A stretch of DNA of 64,000 bases, from the NCBI RefSeq assembly GCF_040049255.1, contig NZ_JBDZDR010000003.1, positions 310,001 to 374,000 of the forward strand. Reading direction: 5' to 3'. The notes beneath the pieces were generated by a model. That model did no database searches, was not told the DNA's origin, and saw nothing but the letters and a program-made list of their open reading frames with translations. Positions within the stretch are counted from its first letter, which is position 1. Each line of letters starts with the position of its first letter. Below are positions 25,862 through 34,470 of the stretch, in pieces. The stretch comes from Pseudaminobacter sp040049255. Lineage in GTDB: Bacteria > Pseudomonadota > Alphaproteobacteria > Rhizobiales > Rhizobiaceae. Both the position numbers and the translations under genes were made by a program.

Positions 25862-26884
25862 GTGAACCTCAAACAGCTCTCCCGCATGCTGGACCTATCG
25901 CAGACGACGGTCAGCCGGGCTCTCAACGGCTATCCGGAGGTGAGCGAGGAAACGCGCCGGCGCGTGGCGGACGCCGCAAGGCGGCACGGCTACAGGCCCA
26001 ACCCGAGCGCCCGCCGGCTGGCCACCGGCAAGGCCGGAATGATCGGCTATGTCATGCCCACGGGCGCCAGCGTCGACATCGATCCGCATTTCGTAGAGTT
26101 CCTGTCCGGGCTCGGCGACTATGCCCGCGCGCATGAGCTGGACCTGGTGCTCTCCCCGGCTGAGGCGGACGACGAGGAGACGACCTATCGCCGGATCGTG
26201 GCCAACAAGCAGGTGGATGCCGTCTATATCTCGGCCCCGCGCCATGCCGACCGCCGCATCGCGCTCGTCCAGCAACTGGGCATTCCCTACATCGTTCACG
26301 GCCGCAGCGAGGAGCTCGACTTCGACTATCCCTTCCTCGACATCGACAACGAGGCTGCCTTTCACGACGCGGCAAGGCTGATGGTCCAGCTTGGACACAG
26401 GCGCATCGCGCTGGTGAATGGCGACGAGACGCAGACATTTGCCATCTGCCGTGAGCGCGGCGTGCGGCGCGCGCTCGACGCCAGGGGGCTGGTGCTGGCG
26501 CCTGTCATGCTGCGCTCGGTGGCAATGACGGAGGAGAACGGCTATCGCGCGGCGCGAAGCCTGCTGATGCAGGACGAAGCCCCGACGGCGATCGTGTGTT
26601 CCAGCCTGATCATGGCGCTGGGCGTTGTGCGCGCGGCGCGCGACCTGGGCCGCAGCATTCCGCGCGACCTGTCGCTGATCGCCCATGACGACGTTTTCCC
26701 CTGGCTGAAGCCGGAAAACTTCCCGGTGCCGCTCACCACCACGCGTTCTTCAATACGGGCGGCCGGCCAGCGCATCGCCGAGCGGCTGGCGGCACGCATC
26801 TCCGGGCAGGAGGCGGGCGCGCTTGGAGAAGTCTGGCCGGTCGACCTCATCGTGCGAAGCTCCATTGCCGGTGCGCCGGCCTGA
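25862..26884 (+). CDS. aglR: LacI-family regulator of the alpha-glucoside operon
   Basis: This is 340 aa from a GTG at 25862 with GGGAAGAGA just upstream. The in-frame TTG at 25847 would add five residues and lacks spacing for a binding site. The N-terminal LacI helix-turn-helix reads MLDLSQTTVSRALNGYPEVSE, followed by a hinge and a periplasmic-binding-protein-like effector domain. It is divergent from aglE, with two candidate operators in the gap. The likely effect is repression relieved by an imported alpha-glucoside. Confidence 0.92.
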   Translation: MNLKQLSRMLDLSQTTVSRALNGYPEVSEETRRRVADAARRHGYRPNPSARRLATGKAGMIGYVMPTGASVDIDPHFVEFLSGLGDYARAHELDLVLSPAEADDEETTYRRIVANKQVDAVYISAPRHADRRIALVQQLGIPYIVHGRSEELDFDYPFLDIDNEAAFHDAARLMVQLGHRRIALVNGDETQTFAICRERGVRRALDARGLVLAPVMLRSVAMTEENGYRAARSLLMQDEAPTAIVCSSLIMALGVVRAARDLGRSIPRDLSLIAHDDVFPWLKPENFPVPLTTTRSSIRAAGQRIAERLAARISGQEAGALGEVWPVDLIVRSSIAGAPA

Positions 26885-26987
26885 GCTGCGCCTGCGGAGA
26901 AGCCTCGCCGGATTTGGCTATCGACATTCGCGGCGCGGCAGATTAGGGCGGGGGAAATTCCTGCAAGCCCGTTCGAAAGGCCCGGAC

Positions 26988-27662
26988 ATGACCGCAAAAA
27001 CCCTGATCGCGCCCTCGGTTCTGTCGGCCGATTTCTCACGCCTCGGCGACGAGGTCGAGGCGGTGGCAGCCGCCGGCGCCGACTGGATCCACCTCGACGT
27101 CATGGACGGGCATTTCGTGCCCAACATCACCTTTGGCCCGCAGGTCATCAAGGCGATCCGGGGTCGCACGACCAAGGTCTTCGACTGCCACCTGATGATC
27201 GCCCCGGCCGACCCCTATCTCGCCGCCTTCGCCGACGCCGGTTGCGACATCATCACGGTGCATGCCGAGGCGGGTCCGCATCTCGACCGCTCACTGCAGG
27301 CGATCAAAAACCTCGGCAAGAAGGCCGGCGTCTCGCTCAACCCGTCCACGCCCGAAAGCGCCATCGAATATGTGCTCGACCGGCTCGACCTCATCCTGTT
27401 GATGACGGTCAACCCCGGCTTCGGCGGCCAGGCCTTCATTCCGGCGGTGGTGGAGAAGGTGAAGCGCGTGAAAGCCATGATCGGCAACCGGCCGATCGAC
27501 ATCGAGATCGACGGCGGCGTGACGCCCGAAACCGCGCCGCTGGTCACGGCTGCCGGCGCCAATGTGCTGGTGGCAGGCTCGGCCGTGTTCAAGGGCGGCA
27601 GCTCGGACGCGTATGCACAAAACATCGCTGCGATACGGGCGGCCGGCGACGGGGCGCTCTGA
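26988..27662 (+). CDS. rpe: Ribulose-phosphate 3-epimerase
   Basis: This is 224 aa from the ATG at 26988. A TIM-barrel enzyme of the pentose phosphate pathway, it carries the family motifs HLDVMDGHFVPNITFG, DCHLMI, MTVNPGFGGQ and IEIDGGVTPE. The metal-binding His and Asp residues are all present. It follows aglR by 103 bp, but its function is general rather than specific to alpha-glucosides. Confidence 0.96.
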   Translation: MTAKTLIAPSVLSADFSRLGDEVEAVAAAGADWIHLDVMDGHFVPNITFGPQVIKAIRGRTTKVFDCHLMIAPADPYLAAFADAGCDIITVHAEAGPHLDRSLQAIKNLGKKAGVSLNPSTPESAIEYVLDRLDLILLMTVNPGFGGQAFIPAVVEKVKRVKAMIGNRPIDIEIDGGVTPETAPLVTAAGANVLVAGSAVFKGGSSDAYAQNIAAIRAAGDGAL

Positions 27663-27668
27663 CACCTG

Positions 27669-27691
27669 CGGCGAGGGGTAGCCCTTCGCCG
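27669..27691. terminator. Hairpin between convergent rpe and nagA
   Basis: CGGCGAGGGG and CCCTTCGCCG pair into a nearly perfect stem around a short loop directly between the two stop codons. It has no T tract, but its position fits a bidirectional terminator. Confidence 0.45.
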
Positions 27692-28858
27692 TCAGTTCCT
27701 AGTTGAAAACACCCTCTCCCCCTCGATCCACACGCTCCGCACGTCGAGATCATCGGACAGATGCACGATATTGGCCGCAGATCCCATGATCAGCCGGCCG
27801 AGCCTGCCGTCCTGGCCGACGGCCTCGGCCGGGTAGAGCGAGGCCATGCGCAGCGCCTCGTCGAGCTCGAGCCCGATGGTCCGGTGCATGAAGCGCACGG
27901 CCGAGATCATGTCGAGGTCGGCGCCGGCCAGCGTTCCATCCTCGAGCCTCAGGCTCCCGTTTTCGCGCCTGATCAGGCGGCCGTTCAGGGTGAACGACTT
28001 CATGTCGGTGCCGATGGTGGCCATGGCGTCGGTGACGAGGAAGATCTTCGCCGGCCCGGTCTTGGCGCGCAGCGCGATCCTCATCGTCGCCGGGTCGACA
28101 TGGATGCCGTCGGCGATCATGCCGGCATAGAGCGTTCCGGTGTTGATCGCAGCCCCCACCACCCCCGGCTCGCGATTGCCGATCTGGCTCATCGCGTTGA
28201 ACAGATGCGTGACCATGGTCGCGCCGACGTCGGCGAATGACTGCGCAGTTCTGTAGTCGGTGTCGGTGTGGCCGAGGCTGACTACCACGTCCGCCAGCTT
28301 GAGGCGCGAGACACGGGATTGGTCGACGGATTCGGGTGCAACGGTGGTGAGCAACACCGGCATCTTTTCCCGCGCGGCGACCAGCGCTGTCTCGTCGGCG
28401 TCGGTCATCGGCCTGATCAGCGCCGGATCATGCGCGCCCTTGCGTGCGAGCGACAGGTGCGGGCCTTCCAGGTGCAGGCCGAGGAAGCCGGGCACCTTTT
28501 CCCGCGCGGCATCGGCGCCGGCCGCGACTGCTGCGGCGGTGATCTCGGGCGTGTCGGTGATCAGCGTCGGCAGCAGCGCCGTGGTGCCGAAGCGCGCATG
28601 GGCGGCGCAGATGGTGCGGATCGCCTCCACCGAGGGGGCGTCGTTGAGCATCACGCCGCCGCCGCCATTGACCTGGAGGTCGACGAAGCCGGGCGCGATC
28701 ATGCCGCCGTCGAGTTCGACCACCTTCATCCCGGGCGGCACGTCGCCGGCGGCCTCGATGCGCTCGACGACGCCATCGCGCACGATCACGGCCGAGCGGT
28801 TATGCCAGGCCTGGCCGTCGAAGATGCGCGCCCCGGCGATGGCGAAGCTATTGGTCAT
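27692..28858 (-). CDS. nagA: N-acetylglucosamine-6-phosphate deacetylase
   Basis: This is 388 aa from the ATG at 28858, overlapping the stop of the SIS-domain gene (ATGA). The amidohydrolase motifs of NagA are present: PGFVDLQVNG, HLEGPHLS (metal Glu), SLGHTDTDY, THLFNAMSQI and the catalytic-Asp segment VTDAMATIG. It removes acetate from GlcNAc-6-P and is the last gene of the minus-strand nag operon. An in-frame extension upstream only shadows the neighbouring gene. Confidence 0.95.
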   Translation of the reverse strand: MTNSFAIAGARIFDGQAWHNRSAVIVRDGVVERIEAAGDVPPGMKVVELDGGMIAPGFVDLQVNGGGGVMLNDAPSVEAIRTICAAHARFGTTALLPTLITDTPEITAAAVAAGADAAREKVPGFLGLHLEGPHLSLARKGAHDPALIRPMTDADETALVAAREKMPVLLTTVAPESVDQSRVSRLKLADVVVSLGHTDTDYRTAQSFADVGATMVTHLFNAMSQIGNREPGVVGAAINTGTLYAGMIADGIHVDPATMRIALRAKTGPAKIFLVTDAMATIGTDMKSFTLNGRLIRRENGSLRLEDGTLAGADLDMISAVRFMHRTIGLELDEALRMASLYPAEAVGQDGRLGRLIMGSAANIVHLSDDLDVRSVWIEGERVFSTRN

Positions 28859-29883
28859 AGCGTCTCGGTCACTTTCCTCAGATTTGCCGGCTCGTCGGGG
28901 TTGAGGCCGCGATGGCGCGCAAAGGCCTCCACGAAGCCATAGAAGGACACGATCAGCGCCAGCGGATCGGTCAGCGGGTGGCCGGTCGCGACGAAGGGCA
29001 GGCGCGTGGCCTTGCCGACACTGTCCGACGTGATGAATGCCGTCGCGCCCTTGTTGGCGAGGCGGCCGGCTGTATCGACCACGGAGGCCTCGGAAGCATC
29101 GCGCGCTGCAAGCGCCAGCACCGGGAAGCCGGGCCGCACCAGCGCCATCGGCCCGTGCATGACTTCGGCCGCGCTGTATGCCTCGGCATGCATGGCGCAG
29201 GTTTCCTTGAATTTCAGCGCCGCCTCGCTGGCGAGGGCAACGGACGGGCCGCGTCCGAGGATGAACAGCGAGCTGGCGCCGTCCAGAGCGGCCGCCATTT
29301 GCATCCAGTCGCAGTCCACCGCCTTGCGGAAATGGCCGGGCAGTTCGGCAAGTGCTGCAAGCAGCGCCTGATCGTTGGTGCAATGCGCCATCAGCGCCAC
29401 CGCCGCCACGGCCGAATTCACGAAGGTCTTGGTCGCGGCCACGCTCTTCTCGACGCCGGCAAGGATGTCGATCGTGTGCTCGCAAGCCTTGGCCAGCGGC
29501 GAGTCGGCGGTGTTGGTCAGCGCGATGGTGAGCGAGCCCGCCCTGCGCGCCGCTTCCGCCATCGCCACGATGTCGGGGCTCTTGCCGGATTGCGAGATCG
29601 CTATGCAGGCCGAGCCGGAGAGTTTCAGCGGCGCATTGTAGATCGATGCGACCGAGGGGCCGACAGAGGCGACGGCCAGGCCGGCGGTCAGTTCGACGGC
29701 GTATTTCAGGAAGGTTGCGGCATGGTCGGAGGAACCGCGCGCAACCGTGACCACGAAGCGCGGGTCGCGCCTGGCAATGTCGCGGCCGGCCTCGGCAAGT
29801 GCCGCCCTGGAGCCGTCGAGCAGCCGCGCCACCGCATCGGGGATCTCCTCGATCTCGCGGCGCATATGGGTCGTTGCAGTCAA
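28855..29883 (-). CDS. SIS-domain glucosamine-6-phosphate deaminase (NagB-II type)
   Basis: This 342-aa protein has two sugar-isomerase domains. The first has VARGSSDHAATFLKY and ISQSGKSPD. The second has LGRGPSVALASEAALKFKE and a following HGPMAL. It resembles the isomerase half of GlmS but has no N-terminal glutaminase domain. In this context the expected reaction is deamination and isomerisation of GlcN-6-P to fructose-6-P (NagB-II). Overlaps of 4 bp with the genes on both sides show tight coupling with the GntR regulator and nagA. Confidence 0.88.
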   Translation of the reverse strand: MTATTHMRREIEEIPDAVARLLDGSRAALAEAGRDIARRDPRFVVTVARGSSDHAATFLKYAVELTAGLAVASVGPSVASIYNAPLKLSGSACIAISQSGKSPDIVAMAEAARRAGSLTIALTNTADSPLAKACEHTIDILAGVEKSVAATKTFVNSAVAAVALMAHCTNDQALLAALAELPGHFRKAVDCDWMQMAAALDGASSLFILGRGPSVALASEAALKFKETCAMHAEAYSAAEVMHGPMALVRPGFPVLALAARDASEASVVDTAGRLANKGATAFITSDSVGKATRLPFVATGHPLTDPLALIVSFYGFVEAFARHRGLNPDEPANLRKVTETL

Positions 29884-30668
29884 GTCTTGCCTCCGAAGTC
29901 TTCGCTAGGGCCCGCCAGCCTGAGTTCGGCGACGAAGTCGTAGGCGTCGCCGCGATAGACGGAGCGGGTAAATTCTATCACCTTGCCGCTGGCAAGGTAG
30001 GAAATCCGCTCGATGTGCAGGCAGGCCGAGCCGACCGGCACGTCGAGCAGTTTGGCGTCTGCTGCGCCGACATTGATCGCCGAGATTCGCTGTACGGCTC
30101 GCAGCGGGCGATTACCGGTCGTTTCAAGCGTATTGTAGAGCGAGGAGCCGACGGCGGCAGGGTCGGGCAGGACGGTTAGCGACAGCGAGGCGCGCTCGAT
30201 CGCCATGGGCGTGTCGTTGGCGATGCGCAGCCGGCTGACGCGCGCCACCATCTCCTTGGCCGAGAGGCCGAGTATCATTATTTCGTCGGGCGAGGGCGGG
30301 TAGACACCCTTGTCGAGCCAGACGGAGCTGGCAGTCATGCCGCGCCGGGCCATGTCGTCGGTGAACGAGGTGAGCCGCGACAGCGACTGTTCCACGCGCT
30401 CCATGCGCGGCGCCACGAAGGTGCCCGAGCCGTGGCGCTGCACGAGGATGCCGCCCTTGACCAGGTCCTGCACGGCCTTGCGCACGGTGACGCGCGAGAC
30501 GTCGGCCTTGAGCGCAATGTCGCGTTCGGAAGGCAGCGCGTCGCCCGGCCCGATGATGCCGCGCTCGACGGCGTCCTCGATATTCTTCTTCAATTGCAGG
30601 TAGAGCGGCGCGCCACTGCCCTCGGACGCCTTGACGATCGAGAAGATGCTCTCGGCTGCCTCAGACAT
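29880..30668 (-). CDS. GntR-family (HutC/UTRA) regulator of the nag locus
   Basis: This is 262 aa from the ATG at 30668, which overlaps the end of the kinase gene. The winged helix near residues 10-75 contains LPSERDIALKADVSRVTVRKA and VQRHGSGTFVAP. A UTRA ligand-binding domain follows. Regulators of this type in GlcNAc operons respond to GlcNAc-6-P or GlcN-6-P. Likely operators are the paired 17-bp sites at 31569-31585 and 31691-31707. Confidence 0.9.
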   Translation of the reverse strand: MSEAAESIFSIVKASEGSGAPLYLQLKKNIEDAVERGIIGPGDALPSERDIALKADVSRVTVRKAVQDLVKGGILVQRHGSGTFVAPRMERVEQSLSRLTSFTDDMARRGMTASSVWLDKGVYPPSPDEIMILGLSAKEMVARVSRLRIANDTPMAIERASLSLTVLPDPAAVGSSLYNTLETTGNRPLRAVQRISAINVGAADAKLLDVPVGSACLHIERISYLASGKVIEFTRSVYRGDAYDFVAELRLAGPSEDFGGKT

Positions 30669-31545
30669 GGGCCGGCGCTCCGGCGGTGCCGAACAGTCTT
30701 GCAGCCATGGCCACCGCGCCACCCAGCGCGTCCTGTTCCGGCGCGTGCAGCATTTTCTGGTAGTGGGCCGACAGATGCGGCGCGACCAGGCCGGCCAGAC
30801 CGCCAAGCAGGCACAGCCACTGGTCGGGCGAGAGCTTCAGGGCGTCCAGCGCCTCCTCGATGTCCCTGACGGCGCTGGCAAGCACCAACCTGGCCACTGC
30901 ATCGCCGCGCGCGGCATGGTCAAAGACCATCGGCGCGAAGGTGCCGAAGTCGGCGGGCTTGGAAGAGGCGGCGAATTTGACGATCTCGCGCGGGTCGCCG
31001 CCGAAGCGCTCCAGCACGGCCTGTGTGAGCGGCGAGGCCGGGTGGATGTCGTCATGGGCAAGCAGCGTTTCCTGCAACAGGTCGCGGCCGATGCGCGCGC
31101 CGCCGCCGAGGTCGCCGAGCATAAAACCCCAGCCGCCGATCGTCTGCATCGCAGCGCCCTTGCGCGACATGAAGATCGAACCGGTACCGATGATGGCGAT
31201 AGCGCCGTCATGGTCGCCTAGCGCGCCGTTGAGCGCGATCACCGCATCGCTTTCCACAAGGCTGCGGCGGAAGGGCAGGATATCCAGAAGCTGCTGCTTG
31301 TAGCCGCCGACATTGGTGCCAGCGAGGCCAAGCACGGCGTCGGTCTGGGCAATGAGTTCGGCGTCGCGCCCGGCATCGACGAAGGCCAGCCGAGCTGCCT
31401 CGACGATGTTCTGGCGGGCGCCGTGAAGATCGGTCATGATATTGGCCGGGCCGCTCTTGCCGCGGCCGAGGAGAGTGCCGGAAGCGGTCGCCAATGCAGC
31501 CCTGCAGCTTGTGCCGCCGCCATCTATGCCAAGCACTAGATCCAC
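30661..31545 (-). CDS. N-acetylglucosamine kinase-like protein (BadF/BadG/BcrA/BcrD ATPase fold)
   Basis: This is 294 aa from a GTG at 31545 with GGAGGCG upstream; the longer frame enters the operator region. The ASKHA motifs are GIDGGGTSCRAAL (phosphate 1), GLAGTNVGG, IIGTGSIFM and GGWGFMLGDLGGGARIG. These are typical of eukaryotic-type GlcNAc kinases. It would phosphorylate GlcNAc imported in free form by the divergent ABC transporter, supplying NagA. It is the first gene of the minus-strand operon. Confidence 0.88.
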   Translation of the reverse strand: MDLVLGIDGGGTSCRAALATASGTLLGRGKSGPANIMTDLHGARQNIVEAARLAFVDAGRDAELIAQTDAVLGLAGTNVGGYKQQLLDILPFRRSLVESDAVIALNGALGDHDGAIAIIGTGSIFMSRKGAAMQTIGGWGFMLGDLGGGARIGRDLLQETLLAHDDIHPASPLTQAVLERFGGDPREIVKFAASSKPADFGTFAPMVFDHAARGDAVARLVLASAVRDIEEALDALKLSPDQWLCLLGGLAGLVAPHLSAHYQKMLHAPEQDALGGAVAMAARLFGTAGAPAHV

Positions 31546-31568
31546 GTAAGCGCCTCCTTTTGGCGATG

Positions 31569-31585
31569 ATACCAATAAAATACCA
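31569..31585 (-). promoter_or_regulatory. Candidate GntR operator A, kinase side
   Basis: Read on the minus strand, the site is TGGTATTTTATTGGTAT: two TGGTAT half-sites 11 bp apart. It matches site B at 31691-31707 in 16 of 17 positions, in opposite orientation. It lies 24 bp before the kinase start. Confidence 0.7.
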
Positions 31586-31690
31586 ATAGCCAAGGGTTAA
31601 TTTCCCGAACTGCCCCGCGCAGCAGAAAACCCCTCGTATTGCCGGTCTTGGTCCAGTCGTGCCGCAAATTCGTTAACGCGGGTGGACAAG

Positions 31691-31707
31691 TGGTATTTTT
31701 TTGGTAT
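31691..31707 (+). promoter_or_regulatory. Candidate GntR operator B, transporter side
   Basis: TGGTATTTTTTTGGTAT on the plus strand has the same repeated TGGTAT half-sites as operator A. The two sites face each other 122 bp apart in the divergent nag intergenic region (31546-31975, 430 bp). No gene was recognised in that region. Confidence 0.7.
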
Positions 31708-31862
31708 GGTTTTTGGACGGGAGGGTTTTCAATGGCCGAAGCAGCGCGCAAAAGTGCCGGCAGGCTCGGTATGCAGCCGCCAGCGGCCATGCTTCCTTCC
31801 TTTCATGACATCGATAAGCCAGCCCCCCGCATGGGGGCGGCCGGGACCATATCGCTCGAAGT

Positions 31863-31890
31863 CGCGGGGCTTTCAATGCATCGCCCCGCG
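31863..31890 (+). promoter_or_regulatory. Stable hairpin in the leader of the sugar-binding protein gene
   Basis: CGCGGGGC (31863-31870) and GCCCCGCG (31883-31890) form a perfect 8-bp GC stem with a 12-nt loop, 86 bp before the ATG. An additional GC-rich inverted segment, CCCCCCGCATGGGGG, lies about 35 bp upstream. The role (attenuation, mRNA stability or small-RNA target) is unknown. Confidence 0.5.
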
Positions 31891-31975
31891 CTTTCGCACT
31901 TAGGAGGGGGCTGCAGGCAGGTGCCTCACTCCCGTCAATACCGAACCTGAACGGGTCAATAGGGAGAGAAACGAC

Positions 31976-33235
31976 ATGAAAACCCAGGCACTGACAGCGC
32001 TCTTGATGGCGTCCAGCATTCTCGGCTCGGCGGGCATGGCTTTGGCCGACGACGCCACGCTGACCATCGAAAGCTGGCGCAATGACGACCTGCCGATCTG
32101 GCAGGAAAAGCTCATCCCGGCCTTCGAGGCCAAGAACCCCGGCATCAAGGTGGTGTTCTCGCCCTCCGCGCCGACCGAATACAATGCCGCCCTCAACGCC
32201 AAGCTGGATGCGGGCTCGGCCGGCGACCTGATCACCTGCCGTCCGTTCGACGCCTCGCTGGAACTCTACAACAAGGGTCACCTTGCCGACCTGACCAGCC
32301 TGTCGGGCATGGAGAACTTCTCCGACGTCGCCAGGTCCGCCTGGACCACGGACGATGGCAAGGCCACATTCTGCGTGCCGATGGCGTCGGTCATCCACGG
32401 ATTCATCTACAACAAGGATGCCTTCGACCAGCTCGGCATCACGCCGCCGGCCACCGAGGCAGAATTCTTCGCAGCCCTCGACAAGATCAAGGAAGACGGC
32501 AACTACGTGCCCATGGCCATGGGCACCAAGGACCTCTGGGAAGCCGCCACCATGGGCTACCAGAACATCGGCCCGACCTACTGGAAGGGTGAGGAAGGCC
32601 GCCTGGCGCTCATCAAGGGCGAGCAGAAGCTGACCGACCCGCAGTGGGTGGAGCCCTTCGCCACGCTCGCCAAGTGGAAGGACTATCTCGGCGACGGCTT
32701 CGAGGCGCAGAGCTATCCGGACAGCCAGAACCTGTTCACGCTCGGCCGCGCCGCCATCTATCCGGCCGGCTCGTGGGAAATCTCGGTGTTCAACACCCAG
32801 GCCCAGTTCAAGATGGGCGCCTTCCCGCCGCCGGTTAAGAATGCCGGCGACACCTGCTACATCTCCGACCACAACGACATCGGTATCGGCCTGAACGCCA
32901 AGAGCAAGAACGCAGAGGCCGCCAAGACCTTCCTGTCCTGGGTCGCCTCGCCGGAATTCGCCACCATCTACGCCAACGCCCTGCCGGGCTTCTTCAGCCT
33001 GAACTCGGCGGCGGTGAAGATGGAAGACCCGCTGGCGCAGGAGTTCGTCTCCTGGCGCGAGAAGTGCAAGCCGACCATCCGCTCGACCTACCAGATCCTG
33101 TCGCGCGGCACGCCGAACCTGGAAAACGAGACCTGGGTGGAATCGGCCAACGTCATCAACGGCACGACGACGCCGGAAGATGCGGGCAAGAAGCTGCAGG
33201 CAGGCCTCGACAGCTGGTACAAGCCGGCTAACTAA
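31976..33235 (+). CDS. Sugar ABC transporter substrate-binding protein (GlcNAc type)
   Basis: This is 419 aa with a signal peptide ending around SAGMALAD. It is a family 1 periplasmic sugar-binding protein, with VVFSPSAPTEYNAALNAKLDAG in the first lobe and YPAGSWEISVFN in the second. GAGAGAAACGAC precedes the ATG. Divergence from a complete nag catabolic operon and the shared operators point to N-acetylglucosamine or chitooligosaccharides as ligand (inference). Confidence 0.88.
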   Translation: MKTQALTALLMASSILGSAGMALADDATLTIESWRNDDLPIWQEKLIPAFEAKNPGIKVVFSPSAPTEYNAALNAKLDAGSAGDLITCRPFDASLELYNKGHLADLTSLSGMENFSDVARSAWTTDDGKATFCVPMASVIHGFIYNKDAFDQLGITPPATEAEFFAALDKIKEDGNYVPMAMGTKDLWEAATMGYQNIGPTYWKGEEGRLALIKGEQKLTDPQWVEPFATLAKWKDYLGDGFEAQSYPDSQNLFTLGRAAIYPAGSWEISVFNTQAQFKMGAFPPPVKNAGDTCYISDHNDIGIGLNAKSKNAEAAKTFLSWVASPEFATIYANALPGFFSLNSAAVKMEDPLAQEFVSWREKCKPTIRSTYQILSRGTPNLENETWVESANVINGTTTPEDAGKKLQAGLDSWYKPAN

Positions 33236-33253
33236 GGCTGCGGCAAACACCAA

Positions 33254-33284
33254 CCGGGCCGCCACCGGCGGCCCGGATTTTATT
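33254..33284 (+). terminator. Intra-operon attenuating hairpin after the binding-protein gene
   Basis: CCGGGCCGCC and GGCGGCCCGG form a perfect 10-bp stem with a 3-nt loop followed by ATTTTATT. Such hairpins between binding-protein and permease genes lower downstream expression and protect the upstream message, so that binding protein is in excess. Confidence 0.75.
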
Positions 33285-33294
33285 CGGGGGACCC

Positions 33295-34224
33295 ATGGCA
33301 GACGACACCGAACGCAGACGGCCGCGACGCTGGCACATCGCCGTTTTCCTGGCGCCGGCGCTGCTCGTCTACACGGCGGTGATGATCCTGCCGCTGTTTG
33401 GCACGTTGCAGCTTTCGCTGTTCACGCTCGACGGCCAGTCGCGCGTCTTTGCCGGTCTCGACAATTTCCGCACCCTGTTCCTCGATCCGCGCTGGGCCGC
33501 CACCTTCTGGAACGCGCTCTGGAACAATGTCTGGTTCTTCATCATCCATATGCTGGTGCAGAACCCGATCGGCATCGTTCTGGCGGCGCTGCTGTCGAGC
33601 CCCAGGCTGCGCTTTTCCGCCTTCTACCGCACCACGATCTTCATCCCGACCATCCTCTCCTTCGTCATTGTCGGTTTCGCGTGGAAACTGATCCTCAGCC
33701 CGCTGTGGGGCGTGGCACCCAATCTGCTCGACCTCGTCGGGCTGAAGAGCCTGTTCGTGCCGTGGCTGGGCAAGGAGCAATATGCGCTGACAACGCTCGG
33801 CCTGATCTCGGTCTGGCAGTTCGTCGGCATCCCGATGATGTTGATCTATGCGGCATTGCTGTCTATCCCCGACGAGGTGATCGAGGCGGCCGAGTGCGAC
33901 GGCATCACCGGCATGGCGCAGTTCTGGAAGATCAAGCTGCCGCTGATCCTGCCTTCCATAGGCATCATCTCGGTGCTGACCTTCGTTGGCAATTTCAACG
34001 CTTTCGACCTGATCTATTCGGCGCAAGGGGCGCTTGCCGGGCCGAACTATTCGACCGACATTCTCGGCACCTTCCTCTACCGCACCTTCTTCGGCTTCCA
34101 GCTGCAGATCGGCGATCCCCATATGGGCTCGACCATCGCCTCGATGATGTTCTTCATCATCCTCGCCGGCGTCTGCCTCTATCTCTTCGCTATCCAGACG
34201 CGCCTGCGTCGGTACCAGTTCTGA
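33295..34224 (+). CDS. Sugar ABC transporter permease (MalF type)
   Basis: This is a 309-aa permease with six transmembrane segments. An N-terminal one spans about residues 17-38, and the EAA loop is DEVIEAAECDGITGMAQFWKIKLP. GGGGGACCC precedes the ATG. It belongs to the operon with the upstream binding protein; a 246-bp gap holding repeat family A follows. Confidence 0.92.
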   Translation: MADDTERRRPRRWHIAVFLAPALLVYTAVMILPLFGTLQLSLFTLDGQSRVFAGLDNFRTLFLDPRWAATFWNALWNNVWFFIIHMLVQNPIGIVLAALLSSPRLRFSAFYRTTIFIPTILSFVIVGFAWKLILSPLWGVAPNLLDLVGLKSLFVPWLGKEQYALTTLGLISVWQFVGIPMMLIYAALLSIPDEVIEAAECDGITGMAQFWKIKLPLILPSIGIISVLTFVGNFNAFDLIYSAQGALAGPNYSTDILGTFLYRTFFGFQLQIGDPHMGSTIASMMFFIILAGVCLYLFAIQTRLRRYQF

Positions 34225-34251
34225 GGAGGTGGAGATGATCGTCATGCATCC

Positions 34252-34395
34252 TACCCCCACCCCTAACCCCTCCCCACAAGGGGGAGGGGAATTCTGCTGC
34301 ACGGCCGTTCGCCACCAGCCGTCACCGGCTTGGGCGGCCATGGCGACGAAATCGTCTCCCTCCCCCCTGTGGGGAGGGGTTAGGGGTGGGGGTAT
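34252..34395. repeat. Palindromic intergenic repeat, family A copy 2
   Basis: This element has the same ends as 7369-7511 (CCCCTCCCCACAAGGGGGAG and its complement) and a related middle segment with TGCTGCACGGCCG and GCGACGAAATCGTC. It occupies the gap between two permease genes that must be co-transcribed, so it does not break the operon. Confidence 0.85.
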
Positions 34396-34470
34396 AAGGT
34401 CGGCCAAGCGTGTGCCGGAGGGGGGCGCGAATAAGCTTCGCGCGGAGACCGGATTTTCCGGAGGCCACGC

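Noticed and set aside
31639..31950. 103-codon ORF in the nag divergent region
   Set aside because: It runs through the operator and leader hairpin and has no ribosome binding site or family similarity.
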